This document shows, in pieces, positions 24,592 through 38,100 of a stretch of 64,000 bases of DNA. The stretch is from Theobroma cacao (Eukaryota; Streptophyta; Magnoliopsida; Malvales; Malvaceae). The DNA is taken from NCBI RefSeq assembly GCF_000208745.1, contig NC_030851.1, forward strand, positions 31,034,425-31,098,424, given 5' to 3'. Made by a program: the position numbers and the translations under genes. Below the pieces are notes generated by a model. It searched no databases and was not told where the DNA came from. It worked only from the letters and a program-made list of their open reading frames with translations. Positions within the stretch are counted from its first letter, which is position 1. Each line of letters starts with the position of its first letter.

Positions 24592-25038
24592 TAAAAAAGT
24601 TATTGAATTATTAAAAAGAATTAAAGTAACTTTTTATGTTTTATAGTATTTAAAAAATTTTATGTCTTATTTTTTTATTGCTTTAAATTAAACTTTGATA
24701 TTTTTATTTTTAACCAAATAAGTTTTTATGATTAACGATTGACTAACTATTATTAGTTACAATATTATTTATCATTTTTTTTGCCATGTGGTATATTGAC
24801 ATATTATAACGAATGATGATGTGGCATGATAACATAATCATGTGATATTTTTAACTTTTGTATCAACAATCACATGGGTATAAAATGATAAGAGATATTT
24901 TGACTAATAATTAGCAATTAACCAACCCTTAGTATAAAAGTCTATTTGGGATCAAAATAAAAAAATAGAAACTTGATAATACGTAATTACAATAAAAATT
25001 TATTTTAATTTTTTTAATAATTCAAAGATTTTTTAAAA
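24592..25038. mobile_element. Foldback / MITE-like element, about 450 bp
   Basis: The left end 'GAATTATTAAAAAGAATTAA' (24605-24624) is repeated in inverted form at the right end near 25000-25026, with about 40 paired positions allowing gaps. The interior is also partly self-complementary and A/T-rich, with no coding capacity. Exact ends and target duplication could not be fixed by eye, so superfamily is open. Confidence 0.6.
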
Positions 25039-25129
25039 GACTATGTTATCAATAAAATAAAATAAAATACAAGATGGAAGGAAAAAGTGAAAGTAGGAAA
25101 GATACCTCGTGTTATCTACAATGTGTTAG

Positions 25130-26167
25130 CTGTCACAAGCCCATGTTTCTAACCTAACCCCATCAAATTGCATTACATTGGCTCTAAGTCTACCTTGGTC
25201 CTTGTATTTCTCATGGGAAGTTTGCTCTGGATACGTTTCTAACCTAAAAGACATGCTTAAAGAGTGATGGAAGGCTCATATTTATATATCTAAGACTTGT
25301 CTCATCTCTTATTGATGTGGGATCCATGATATTTCACCTCACCTAATTGTGCAATACTCTCGTTGCATTGGCTTTACAATGTACAAGTTATCACGGGCCT
25401 ACATTTCCAATCTAACCCCACCCAATTGCGTTGCACTGGCCTTTTACTCGTAAAGAAGAGAGACTCTTACACTAGTCCAAGTCTACTTCGATCTTTATAT
25501 CTCTTTAAGAAGATCCAAGTCTGCTCTACACACATTTCCAACCTAATTAAAAGACTACTGTAGTCTAGTTTGAGTCTAGATCAATCCTTGTATCTCTAAT
25601 GAGAAGATCTGAGCTTGCTTTGGATACGTTTCTAACCTAAAAGACATACTTGACAAATAGTGGAAGATCCATATTTATATACCTAAGACTTATCTCATTT
25701 CTTACTGATGTGAGATCCGTAATATTTTACTCCACCCAATTGTGCAACGCCACTGAAAAATTACTTTTGTATAGAAAGTAGGAAGTTCCTTTAAGAGAAG
25801 ATTTTGAAATGTTATTATGAAATCAAAGGATAATAGGACAAAATCATCTTTTTTTCCCTAAAGGTGATTTTTGTTCCCTCTAATTGAATATATTATAAAT
25901 TTTCAAAAAAAAAATTGTGTAATGCCTTCGTTGCACTTGCTTTTTACTATAAAGGAAAGAGACTCTTACACTAGTTCGAGTCTACTTCAATCCTTGACTT
26001 TTTCGTGAGAGCCTTATATCAATAAAGATTCAAGTCTGCTCTGATACTGCTTGTCATGAGCTCACGTTTTCAATCTAAAAGACATGCCAGATAGGTGGTA
26101 AAATACACATGTTTATATAGTCAAGACTTAGCTCATCTCTTACTGATATGAAATCCGTGACACTAGC
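25130..26167. repeat. Degenerate tandem repeat block, units of about 390-430 bp
   Basis: Three diverged copies share the ordered landmarks 'CTAACCTAAAAGACATGC', 'CATATTTATATA.CTAAGACTT', 'CTCAT.TCTTA.TGATGTG' and 'CCAATTGTGCAA'. They are centred near 25235-25355, 25625-25750 and 26060-26167. Between them is a second shared part, 'GAGACTCTTACACTAGT', near 25460 and 25960. Spacing between copies varies with indels. No coding potential seen. It may be a piece of an unidentified repeat family. Confidence 0.75.
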
Positions 26168-27904
26168 TAAGAAAGTGAAAAGAACAAATAAAGGATAGGA
26201 CCAACAATAACAATGAGAAAACCAATTATGTATTTTTCTTGATGGGCAAGACAATCATAATATTTATGGCTTTTCTCTTGGCAATTTTACCAATTTCTAA
26301 CATTTCTTTCCAACAATTAGGGGTAACTTGGAAACAGTAAGTCTTTATATTACATGTTTTTGTTTCCTGTCCTAAAGTGGAAGAGGAAAATTTTTCATGT
26401 AAATTTTATTTCCACTTGCCATTTTCTCATGCACCCACGTCTCTTATTCCTACCGAATTAAGGACGATGCAAAGTGTGATATCGATGAAGCAAAGGTATA
26501 TTCCCAACTAGCTTAATGGAGCATTTTGATGGTCCTTCTATGTTATAACTAAATGGTGCAGCATTCGAGATGGTGGAAAACAACCTTTTTAACTTCAAAA
26601 TAGAATCAGCCTTTTTTTTTTTTTTTTGTCAAGGCAATAGAATCAGCATTTTACTCTTTAAGAATAACAAGCAAGATGGGAATTTGTCTTATAAATGAAG
26701 CCGGCCATACATATTGGACAATATATATAAATTATGTGTCAAAAGTTTTAAATGGCACTCAGCTCCCCTACCAAAAATAAAGTAGAATATTAATGGTACT
26801 ATTAGTTTTTTTTTTTTAATTCACACTTGAAAACGGTCAAATTATGGTATGATATAAGGATAATACAATAATATCATTTGGCAACTTTTCTATATCATAA
26901 TGCGGTCAACATGTAAGTGATGAGCTCGAGAAAGATCATTGTAATCAGAGCATATCAACTACTTAAGTAAACTTTAAGCACCAAAGAATTAAAATGTAAT
27001 GATTGCTTCATGAAAACATATATAGACATGTGGTGGAAAAGGGAGGAATATTATACTTCATTTCATTTTTTTATTTAAATCACACCAAACCCTTTTGAGT
27101 CTTTATATGAAACTCAATTTAAATGTGTTATTATAAATTAAAAAATTTATGAATTTAATGAATCAAATCTTTTGAGCGAACTTTAAGCTTTTGTTTTCTT
27201 AAGGGTTATCATTGGAGGAATTTTATAAGGGAAGAACAGATTTGATTTTTTTTTATTGGAAAGAGACTTTGAATCTTAAATATTCAATCCTTTTAAGAAT
27301 CAATAAAAATAATTAGATTTATTAGTCTTAGTGGTTATCATAATTAAGTTTAAAGTCATGCTACTTGTCCATCACTTTAATTTGTTCCAAATATTTATAT
27401 TCTTTGATATAGCATGTGGTTATTTGATATATTCAGAAGTGGTGTCTATTAATTCATGAGTAAATCTCAATTAAATCATAAATGAGATATTACAATAAAA
27501 TCAATAATATGCTGTCACATCAAGTAAGATAACAGTGTTGAAAAAAAAAAGTAAGATAAAAAGTAGTTTCCTTGAGCATATATATAGAGTACAAAAATAT
27601 TATATGGTTTTCACACTTCTAGTGTGATTTAATTTGCTTTCATCCCACACTATTAACATGCCAATTGCGACACATGTGCAGTATCACCTCTTGAGAATTA
27701 ATTCTATGCATTGTGGATTCCGAATCAAGGGTTGTTTAGAAATTAAACTTATCGATATATATCACAAAGATCTAGTAATGGGGAGGGTACTACTTCAATT
27801 ATGAAGCATAGCTATTGAATAATAGAATTTAAAAAAGAGTACTCCAAGTATGCCCCATCCCTTGTGTTTTTTATGGCAGACTCTAGGGTTCTAGCCAGTA
27901 TCAA
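26168..27904. other. AT-rich intergenic DNA, no gene recognised
   Basis: No open frame longer than about 60 codons and no recognisable repeat other than short poly-T/poly-A runs (for example 26611-26628, 26811-26818). Confidence 0.6.
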
Positions 27905-28126
27905 CTAGGAGCTGCCGCTTCTGTCTTGACATGAGCAAGAACTGTAAGTGCTGTCAGAAAGTGAAATGCCACTAGTTTCAACAGCATTGACATTATCGTT
28001 AATAATTGTGACATTAGATATCTGTGGTTCAATACAATGAAGGTTTAAGGTATCTCGCTCCACTAAAATTTTTACTTTGTTTTGCTTTTGGCATTCATGT
28101 TTTGCTTTTGTTCTGGATGATATCAA
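27905..28126 (-). CDS. Unrecognised small open frame, Ser/Cys-rich C-terminus
   Basis: 73 codons on the minus strand. The tail 'GISLSDSTYSSCSCQDRSGSS' shortened here (Ser, Thr and two Cys in S-C-S-C) is compositionally unlike the random frames nearby. The N-terminal half is Lys/Gln-rich. It could be the last exon of a gene whose other exons I could not find, a relic, or chance. No family recognised and no splice partner supported. Confidence 0.2.
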   Translation of the reverse strand: MISSRTKAKHECQKQNKVKILVERDTLNLHCIEPQISNVTIINDNVNAVETSGISLSDSTYSSCSCQDRSGSS

Positions 28127-30950
28127 CTTTAAACATGACCAGCAACGTCATAATGTCTCTTAACCTTTTTCCCAAACAAAGATTACAATTGACGTTTACA
28201 GCCAAATTCATGCATATATATGATGGAAAAAGAGATCTCCACTTTTCTTTTCTTTTCTTTTCTTCCCCCCATTTCCCTGACTGATGATTGCAATTGTTCC
28301 TTTGCATGCATGTGAAACTAGAGCTAATAGACATCTTTCATATGAATTATTGATTGGTTAGGCAACGACATGTCTAGAGTCAAGAGAATTCACAAATTGA
28401 CACCACGATACATGGTGGTCTCCTTGTCACCTTGCGGTTCTGAATTGTATCTAATCAACAATGGGGGTTGCCCCACATTTTTGAGACACATAAAAGATTT
28501 ATTATGACCTAATCTATTTCTTAAGGGAATGGTTTCATAGCTGTCAATTCAGAAAAACCTAGCTAGAGTGACTCCGCCATTGTTTTTTCCTTTGGACATC
28601 CATCTTTGAGTATATACAGGCAACCTGTTTCACTTGTACATTTCACTCAATTATTTTTAACATTAAAAACCAAATGAAAAACAGTGTTTTCTTGTAACAC
28701 GGCATTATCTTGTGATGAAAATTTTGTATTAACTTTTCCAAAAGTTATGTTGATTAAAGCTGGTACAACATGTCGTCCACCAGCTCTAGAGAGTGTTGGA
28801 AGAGTATCAGCGCCGTAATGGAACGTTACAAGTAATCATCAAATTTAGACAATGGTTGGCCGCAAAAACTAGACCTCCTTAATTATTTGAACTTGAAACT
28901 ATTTCTATATTTAGATGGGATAATTGTTTTAGCACGATTTTGGTGACCAATTATGCGATGATTGTTTATAAAATGCAGCATGTCTTCTAACTTTTAAGCT
29001 AGACATGGTGTTGACAGGCACATGAAATGCATAGGGCCTCAAGTTCAAGTCATCCAATCCTCCCAGTCAGATGAGTTAATTTCAAACTCTTGAAAAATGA
29101 GATTAATTTGTAGAATTAAACCCTCAAAATGAATCCTGAAATTATATATTGTTTTCGAGAAAAGGTCAAAAAATATATGGAAACCATAGACTTAAGTGCT
29201 TTGTGTTGATAGGGGTCATGCTTGTTTATCTTGGTTCCTGGCAACCGAAATTATTGGAGTACCAAATCGAAAGGTATAAACCCATTTATTCCAAAAACTG
29301 TTTCAGTTTTCTGAGATGAAAAAGATCCGAGCTACACAAGTAACAAATATTAATGCCAAGTCTAACTGCTATTTCTTTGTATATTTTAAATGTTGGTATG
29401 TAACCTAGTAGAGCAGAAGACAATAAAGATAAAGCCAACAAGAAGAGAACAACAGGGAAGTACAATTGCAGCCTAGCGATTATAATATTGACATACATTG
29501 AACGTTTTCGAAATTGAAAAGAACCTAGCAATTTGAAAGTATGGTCTCGAGGGATTTGCAATTCGGGAGAGAGCCCATGCAAACAAAGCCTGGGGCATAA
29601 TCCTGCTCACAAGTAGTTGGGGATTTGATGTTTGCAGGAAAGGAAAGGAAACGCTGCAGTTCAAAATGTGTTTATCGTGCACTGGAATTCACTAAGTTTC
29701 ACATGGATGCCTGACTGTGGATGACCACATTCGCCAAATGAGCAGCTGTTAGAATTTTAAGTATTCTTAAGAGAATGTTAAGTACTCAAACCAGTTGAAG
29801 AGAGAAACTGTCAGAAAAAAAGGAAGAAGATTACAATTGCATTAACAGTTTTTGGTATTTTGAAATACATGTAGTTAACAAAGCAAATAGAAAGCAATAA
29901 AGTAGGGAAACACTTAAGCACTAAACGTGTGTGTTGTAGGTAGTTCCTTTACATCGTGGCCAGTGGGCACACAACATGTAGCCACTAAGAGAAATAAAAG
30001 AAAAACAAAAACAAACTGAAAGCAACTATAAACCAGCAACTTAGTGGCGTCATGTGGAGGTTCGTGCCCTGCTTTTAGCACCATATTCTGCAACTTCAGA
30101 CCTCAATTTCAACAGCAGCTCCAGGAAATGTGGGACATAATGGTCCTTTCCCACTTGTATCTTGTTAATAGCCTATCAGAAAAAGACTGCTCCTCCTGGG
30201 ACAGACGGATTCTCATCTTCCATGGACCAAACGACCAAACTGGGCATCTTACAATTTGAACTCTTTTTTAAGTTTTGATTGCAGTTATGTGTTTTGGTCT
30301 TATCAGATTATGACTCTGTAAACTCTATTGGTGAGAAGATGGATCAAGAGGAAAACTAAACATCAACTATTGGCCCCTAAGTCTACACAATACCTACAAA
30401 ATCCAACTACAAGGGAAACCTGTAACATTTGAACGCGAGAATCTGCAGGGTTTCGGAGAAGGGATTAGAGCTGTTAGTTGAGATATGGTCCATTGGGCCA
30501 AACATGCCCAAATACGACTTCCACATCTGTGGCTTTTGTCAAGACACCAAGCATAGCAACACCTTAGACATGATCATCCAAACCAACATAAACATGCAAT
30601 AAAGAGAGCTTTTTCTCATACGCAGGCTCATCACGGACACACGCACGGGATATTTGGGAAAAAATCATATATAAAGGAACATGATGTCCTAAATATTCTG
30701 CTTTCATGCTAAATCAATACCGCAAGTATTTTGGGATTTAAGGTGATAGCTAAGTACCACTAAAAGAACTGTGAATGAACATATTTGTTTGCGCCGCGTA
30801 TGTTTGTTCATGGAGTTAAACAGTGGTGGAAAATGGAAAGATCCATGTTCTAATGTGAGAACCACAATGATGAAAATGGACAAAATCCATATTCTAATGA
30901 TGTATTGGGAGTGCATGACTTGAGCATCACTTGAAAACTATGTCCCAAGA
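28127..30950. other. Intergenic region downstream of the NAT gene, no gene recognised
   Basis: Open frames at 29286-29582 and 29473-29682 (minus) and at 30044-30259 (plus) have no recognisable domains and overlap in different frames. The last few hundred bases before 30950 should contain the 3' leader of the transporter transcript. Confidence 0.55.
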
Positions 30951-33900
30951 TCACACTGATGGGAAGAACTTGTTGAGATTGAAGGGCAAGCGATAGAACT
31001 CCTCGCTTCTTGTATCTGTTTTGAATGATCGGAACCTGTCCCACCAGTGCATGCCACGATCCTTCCTAGTCGTACTGTCTTTCCGGTGCAATGTGACATC
31101 AAGGATCATCGCCAATAAACCAGCAACAAATGCTTCAGATGAGAATGGCACGTTTATCATGTCATTGAACTGTCAAAAGGAGATTTAAAAGTTAAAAAGA
31201 ATCACGTGTTCTCTCCAAGGGGTTCGAAATTGAGTCGTGAAAAAGGAAAAAATGAAGGAGGGAGTTACCCATCTCGCTCCAGTGTGAACTGGACCATAAC
31301 CATTAACTGCTGTGTACTCGTTGAAGTACTGTGGTATGGACAAACCCATGAAAACAGAGAAACCTAATATAAACTTTGTTCTGAAGCTGTTTAAATTACA
31401 GAATTGAAGGAAGCCGAGCCCCGCTGAACCTGAACATGTAATTAAAGAAATGTTGAATCACTTAAATCTTAGGGGAACAGCCAAAATAAGCTAATTCAAA
31501 CAGGACTTACCCACATACGCAAAGAAAAGACAATATAAAGCTGCAATAATTGGGGGTGGAATTGAAGCAAACACGGCTCCAAATTTTCCTGATCAAGAAT
31601 GGATGTTAGACGCATATGAGAGAGAGAGAGAGAGAGAGATTGCCATTTGAAACTGACCAAGAATGGAGAAGAAGATCATGAACCCTGCAGATATCTGGAC
31701 AACTCTTCGACTGCCTACACGTGTCAGTGCCAACAAACCAGCATTCTCACTGCATCAAATGCAAGGAAAGTTTAAGTGACTTCTCTCATTTTCGAGAAAA
31801 GGAAAAAAAAAACGAGCATAATACAAAGAATCAATGTTCACGAGGAGTTGATAAACAAATATTATTTTCTTGTATGTGGCTAATTTCACACAAGAATCTT
31901 ACACAGAAACAGACGATCCATTCCCAGTTCCAAATATCCCAGAGAAGAGAATGCCAACTCCCTTGGATTAAAACAAAACAAGACGAATTACAAGGGGAAT
32001 TGAAAAGAAAATGTAAAACCAGCATCAAATGAACCTGACAGTTACAGATGTTTACAACTTTAGGCATGGCATATCGATTGATATCTTTCAGACCAAGCAT
32101 ATTAGTGAAATAAAGGTTTAAGGCCATAAAAAAGTCATTTTGGTGAAGCGTTAGACCCAGGCATCTATAATCTATACTCAACATGTTTGCATGTCAAGCA
32201 ACTTGATTTGTACTTTTGCCATTTATAGAAATTTACCCTTTTGTGACCAAATATACATGTATAAAGGTAATCAATCATAAAACTTTTTACCTGCCAACCA
32301 ATACCACGGCTAAGAATGGAAGGGGGCAATGGCGTTGCACTTGCATATCTTGAAACGGCAATGAAGGCACCGGTAGACTGTTTAATCATAAGCACATTAG
32401 AGCAAAGAACATTTCACAATTATAAGCAAGGCTGCACCGGCTAAGAAATGAGTTCTTTCAAATTTAGCAGACAATATCATCTTTATACACTAAACATTGC
32501 ATTAAGATATAGCTTTTCCAATGGTGTTAACAATAGGGTTATGAGAAGAAAAGAGTTACCAGTACAATCAATTAAATTATTATAGATTATTATCTCATTT
32601 GTCATCAAAGTAGTGTACAAACTGAAAGCATATGCTGCAAGTATTTCAGACAATAAATACACATGAATAGCAAAAAATTTTGAAATGGTAATCCAGATTA
32701 ATAAACACAAGTAGCATACCTCTACTAGAGCAACAAATGAAGCTGCCATCATAGCAAAAGCTTCACCAGCATCAAATGAGGGAGCTCCCCATTGAAAAGG
32801 ATATGGGACTCTTATCCTGTTCACAAAGTGTTGTATAATAACAATGAGCAATGATCAATTAAAAGTGCATTCATTCTTATACACAGCAACACAACAAACT
32901 TCAAGTATCCATCACAAGAATAATGAATGGCTCGGATAATTAAGATAATTTTTTATGCATTGAACTTATGACAACTTTAAGGGAAATGCTTTTTGGTCAA
33001 AAAGCCACAATTTTTAGGCAATTTGATAACTGCTAGGATCCATATCACAATAGGATCATACTGTCTTGGGAAGGAAGAAACATAAGAGCCTTACCAAGGG
33101 GCAGCACCTATAATCCCAGCACGATCAGTTCGGCAGCTCAGTTGAGTTTTAGGTCCTGTGTTCTTATATGCCCCACCAACAGTAAGCAGATGAGCATAAA
33201 TCCAGACAATCACAACTGAGAATATGACAGCAAAGCGGTCAAACACATGCCGCTCCCCATGTATCATATGAGGTATATACTGCAAAAACTCACCAAGGTG
33301 ATTGTTACTATTTAACAAATTTTTCATGTAAGGTCAAGTATTGACCTTCTCTGGTGTCACTACTGCTGCAAAAAGAAAGATGTACCTGCCAATGAAAGGA
33401 AAAAATTACCTGTGAAAAGATTAAGAGAAGGATGATCTGTGGTAGTCCAATCTCTATGCATTTGGCAAGCTACAAGACAAATAGCCAGACTTAAGAAAAG
33501 AAAATGAGCAAGAATGTGGAGCAGTTTTATATGAAATATTCATTGCACTGGAAGATATTCATACATACCACAGGAAAACCAAATTCGTAGAGCCCAAAGC
33601 CAGACAGAGCAACCAGGGGAACAGCAGACAGGGGACTTAAGAACCTGGAAAAGCATTGAAAGATATAAAATCTAACAGAACAGTTTTTAGGGAGCTATAA
33701 AAGAAACCGCAACTAATCTCCAATTAAACACGTTTATGACAGGGTTTGGAACGAAATATGGTGGCGTGTGTATTAAATTGAACATGCCAATTGAATATAG
33801 TAGTCTCACAGTAACTTGCATTTTGCATTCAACCAAAGAAGCCTAACTTGACAAGCCCAAAAATGATGCAAATTAAAGATTATTTAATCAACATCATCAT

Positions 33901-35116
33901 ACAAAACCTTCTTTCTTCTTGAAGAGTAGCACAATAAACAAGGGGGGAAAAAAAGAAAGAGATTATTATATCATTGCAAGGCTTTAACTTACCTTGCAAC
34001 ATTACGCCAAAGGCCACTAAATCCGACAACAATCTGAAGAGTTGAGGCAACAATAAGAGCACCCTGGATTCCACGCATTATCTTCTCAAATTTCTGCATA
34101 TTCAATAGAGAATCAATTCAATTCAGGGATTCAATTACATAGGTAATAAGGACAATCAAAACTGTTGGGTCTTCATGAAGCAACCTCCTGAGGATTCACA
34201 ATGCCACTATATCGACCAGCCAAAATGATCGAAATGGTAGTTGGCACATAGGTAAAAGAACCTCCAATCACTGCAGGTAGACGGGTACCAAACAATGTTT
34301 GAAACAATGTGTTCAACCCAGCCACAAAGAGCAATGTCTGAATCATCTTTGCTTTCTCTTCCTGATGCAAAAAATTGTACTTAAGGGTGAAGCATATAAA
34401 TAATTAGAGACAACATCCACATAAAAGAAAAAAAAAGCATGAAGAAGCCGAATTGACTGTTACTGTCTTTGTGAAAGCATACATTTCCACCTCCCATCTG
34501 GGGAACTAGAGAGCTTGGTATGAGAACAGTTGTCCCAAGCATCACCAAATAATGTTGAAAACCCAATAGTATAGCCTCAGCTGCAAGGGGGAACAAATCA
34601 ACGTACAGTATCTCACAGACAGAACAGAAATGAAATTCGAATACAAACACTACTTGAATGTATGAAAATATAGTAACTAAATGAGGAGTAACAACTTTTT
34701 ATATGAAACCATTAGAAAGTTGACGAGGTTTCCACAAATCATGAAAAAGACGAAAAGAAGTAATAGGATTAGTAACATAACCATCACCATGAAATTAGAA
34801 GGGTGGGGGGGGGAGACCTTAAAGAAAGGTGAAAACAGTGGAATGAACATATGAGGGTCAGGTTTTACCGGGAACTACTGAAATAGGCCATGAAATACAC
34901 AACCAAGCAAAGAGAATCACATTGCAAATCAAATAACAAATAACATGCTCAACAATAAGGAACCAAGAGAAGAGCTATAAATGAGAAAAACTCACGCCAA
35001 GGAGGAGGACTAGTAATGCAATAAGCAATGTTAGGCAGCTGATCCTTGACTGGATGCGGCTGTAACTCTTCTTGCTTTGGTTGTGGTGCAGCTCCTCCTC
35101 CGCCTCCTCCTGCCAT
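30951..35116 (-). CDS. NAT7: Nucleobase-ascorbate transporter, NAT7-like
   Basis: Fourteen exons on the minus strand: 34996-35116, 34483-34580, 34185-34361, 33993-34093, 33569-33644, 33410-33469, 33095-33279, 32720-32816, 32291-32377, 31903-31961, 31658-31749, 31511-31588, 31269-31429 and 30951-31169. All are GT-AG and add up to 536 aa plus stop; plant NATs are about 530-540 aa. 'GFQHYLVML' (47-55) holds the TM1 Gln-His pair. 'FDAGEAF' (287-293) is the TM8 acidic substrate-site region, and 'ENAGLLALTR' (355-364) is the NAT signature. The C-terminus 'LPFNLNKFFPSV' is family-typical. The start ('KQEELQPHPVKDQLP') and 'GGAYKNTG' point to NAT7 rather than NAT5 or NAT6. Family members are polytopic membrane carriers, with purine/uracil or ascorbate transport shown for some. 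No broken residue seen. Confidence 0.97.
31619..31640. repeat. GA microsatellite in a NAT intron
   Basis: An AG dinucleotide run of about 11 units inside the short intron between exons 11 and 12 of the NAT gene, on the plus strand. Confidence 0.85.
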
Positions 35117-38100
35117 TTTTCTCCTCTTTTTCTAACTTCAAACCTTCTTTAAAAACCAAAACTTATATAATCCTCACGCTAAAAACAATTCCCAAATCGC
35201 CAAAACAAGTTCCAAATAAAAAATCTTCAAAAACCAACAACAAAAACTAAAAAGGACTAAAACCCAGATGATAACACGATCCCCGGAGGGCCAAGTGAAA
35301 GCTGAAAACCCCTACTTTGGAAGTTGTATTAACTGAGAGAAGCAGAAAAAAAAAAAAAAAGCGGTGACAAACTCCAGTGAAATGACACAGAAAAAGAAGA
35401 AGAAAAAGATTTACGAGAAGAAACGCATTAACAGTGAAAGAAGTGTACCACTTTTTCCTCGGAAAAAAAAGTGTCATAACACAAAAAAGTAATGCCAGAA
35501 AAATGTAAGTAATTAAGTATTCAAAGGGTGATGAGCTTAAGGCCTAAGGTGGTGTTTTTACACCTATGAAAGGAGACCAACTTGGGGAGAAAGAATCAAA
35601 AAAAGCGTGAAGTGTGAAGAGGAAAAAAGGCCAAAATTCCTCTCTGTGTGTGAACCAAAGGAATCTCTCTTTGCCTTGATTTCTTTTTAATTTTCCAACA
35701 TATATTTGTTTTTAGCAGTGGTCTATACAGTCTCTTTTTCTTCAATCACGTAAAGATAAAGTCTTGTACATGATAAAAGCATCTGCACCGTCACCTTTAC
35801 CAAAGTTAGTATTATTTACTCTACTAATCAGTATATCAAAGAAAAGAAAGTAGTTTTAATTTGGAGACATTCAAGATGAATAAAGCTCTCCTCCTGACAA
35901 AGAAAGAAGAAGACTCTCTTTTTACACACATCAATGTAGTTTATTCCAAACTCAAAGCTGGCATGCATCATGCTTTTTGCACCCTCTCCTTGCTAAGTAA
36001 TTCTAACTCTTAGCTTAATATAATTACCTTTCTTTCTTAACCGTTTCTGGAAATTTAAAAAAGGGGAATCCAGCTGTAAACTTTTGCTCTAAATATAGCT
36101 ATGGGAATGGGAGACTGGAGAAGGGTTTCTTTTTTTTTTTTCTTTAATGTGGTTGCAGTGTTGTTTTCTGCGGGTTCTGATGAGTCCTTTTCTTATCTTT
36201 TTGGGTACTGTCATACACTCAAAAAACCCCCCCGCCCTGTCTTAATGCGCGTCATTTTGCAACAGAGATTTTTTTACATGACACCTGGGCTAGCTGTAGC
36301 TGTTGCTTGCATGGACAAGTCTTGTTTTTCACCATGTAAATACTTATTATCTTCTGGAACTCGGGTTAAATCTTTCTTTTCCTGAGCCAGCTCGTGTTAT
36401 TATTTGTTAGTTTCACAGGTGTGCTTAAATGCTTACAAAATAACTCTGCAGTCTGAACTGTCAATTCATTTGCTACGTACTTCGTTGCAGCCAATGTGTG
36501 ATGGTCATGCATTCAATCATCTACCTTCTCTCTTTTTTCTTATTAAAAACTCTTAACAACAGAATCTTTGGACTTCTGCAGCATGACAGAGATTACTCTG
36601 AACATCTGACACCAAATCAATGCTAAACTGTTTTTATTTATAGTTTCATATATAATCAAGAACTATTTATTAATTATATATTGAAGTTTTTATCATTAAG
36701 CATTGAAAATGAAGCCTTACATTTGTCATGCATGTTACATATGTAGTACTGTGGCAATCAGTCTGTAAATTTTTTAATCTGAATGCCATATAGAATGAAA
36801 GTGTTATTAATATGAGATATGCATGCATATTATAAAATAAAAAAAATTGTATAAACCAATCAATCACAGCAATCTCTAGCTTGTTATATAAACTGTTAGT
36901 TATGATGAACCCAGAATCAAGATATGATGGGTTAGCCAGTCACATAATTAAATATTTAATAGTCAAAACTAAATAATATTGCAATCACATGAAAAGAAGC
37001 TTTCATAGTTTACATCTAAAATGGGTATATTTCCTTCCAATATTTCTAATGGCTGAATAGATTTGGGCCATGGAATCACCACCAAACAAGTTAAACAAGA
37101 AGTGCAAACCAATTAACAAACAACACCATCAGTATTGCTCAAATAGGTGCAATGAAATGCAACCTGATGAGCAGAATCGACGTTACCTTAGATCTTTCAC
37201 TGCAGCATATATTATAATGTTACAGGAACACTTGACAGAATTTCACACTGATTAAGCCTTCCTGTCGGTACTCAAGATGTAATGGCTCTTAGTATTTTTT
37301 TTTTTTTTCGAGGATTTGTTATTAGTTAGCCAAATCCTGCTTTTTCTGATTGTATTGTATGAATAAGGGCCAAGACACACGAGTATTTGGGAATTTTGTC
37401 TGAGGGAAGAGGGACCAATCAAATCGAAGTGATTACTACTATAACGGAGTAAGAGCAATGATTTAATTTACGTAAACAACAGTGCGCAACTCTTGATGTT
37501 AATGTCCCATGTTGTCGTCAAAGTGATGGGAATGTTTGGTTTTGGCTTCAGTGATTGCGATATGTCGTGTACTTTAGGACTTGGATTGCTTGCTACTCTA
37601 CCCCTGAGGAAAAACATCAAAAGCTTCTATTGCCCTGCCCCACGAAAGCGGCCCGGGCCTGGTTGGGGCCTTCAACTTCACCAAGCTCCAAGGCATTCTC
37701 AGTAGTCAAGACTCGTCAATCAAAAAATAAGCAAATTGACCAACTTTAGAAAAGAAAGTGGGGAATTGGAAAATACAATGCCCTCCCCTCCCCTCCCCTA
37801 CCGCCCAAGTGAATCAAAGGCCAAAACCCTTCATAAGAATACACCCTTTGCCTTTTCCATCCCTACTTAGGTGTTTGTTTATTTGTTCATTTCAATGGAT
37901 TGTAGTCTGGTATATTCATTTTCTGGTAATCTGCAAAGCTTTAAGTGAGAAATAAAGTCTATAAGTGACATGAGGACATGTTCGATCTATGGATTAACGG
38001 AAGCTTCTTTAATTCATTGCAACTTTCTGTTTTTCTTTGGCCAAAGAAACAAATTCATTTATTGATCACCAAAAGAGGCATAACAAGAAGAACAATGCAA

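Noticed and set aside
29286..29682. Two overlapping minus-strand frames of 98 and 69 codons
   Set aside because: Different frames over the same DNA, no recognisable domain, no splice support.
31721..32184. Frames of 103 and 117 codons on opposite strands
   Set aside because: They overlap NAT exon 10 and its flanking introns; the spliced NAT model explains the coding signal here.
36101..36385. 94-codon frame with a poly-Phe stretch
   Set aside because: The Phe run is a poly-T tract; the rest has no family resemblance.
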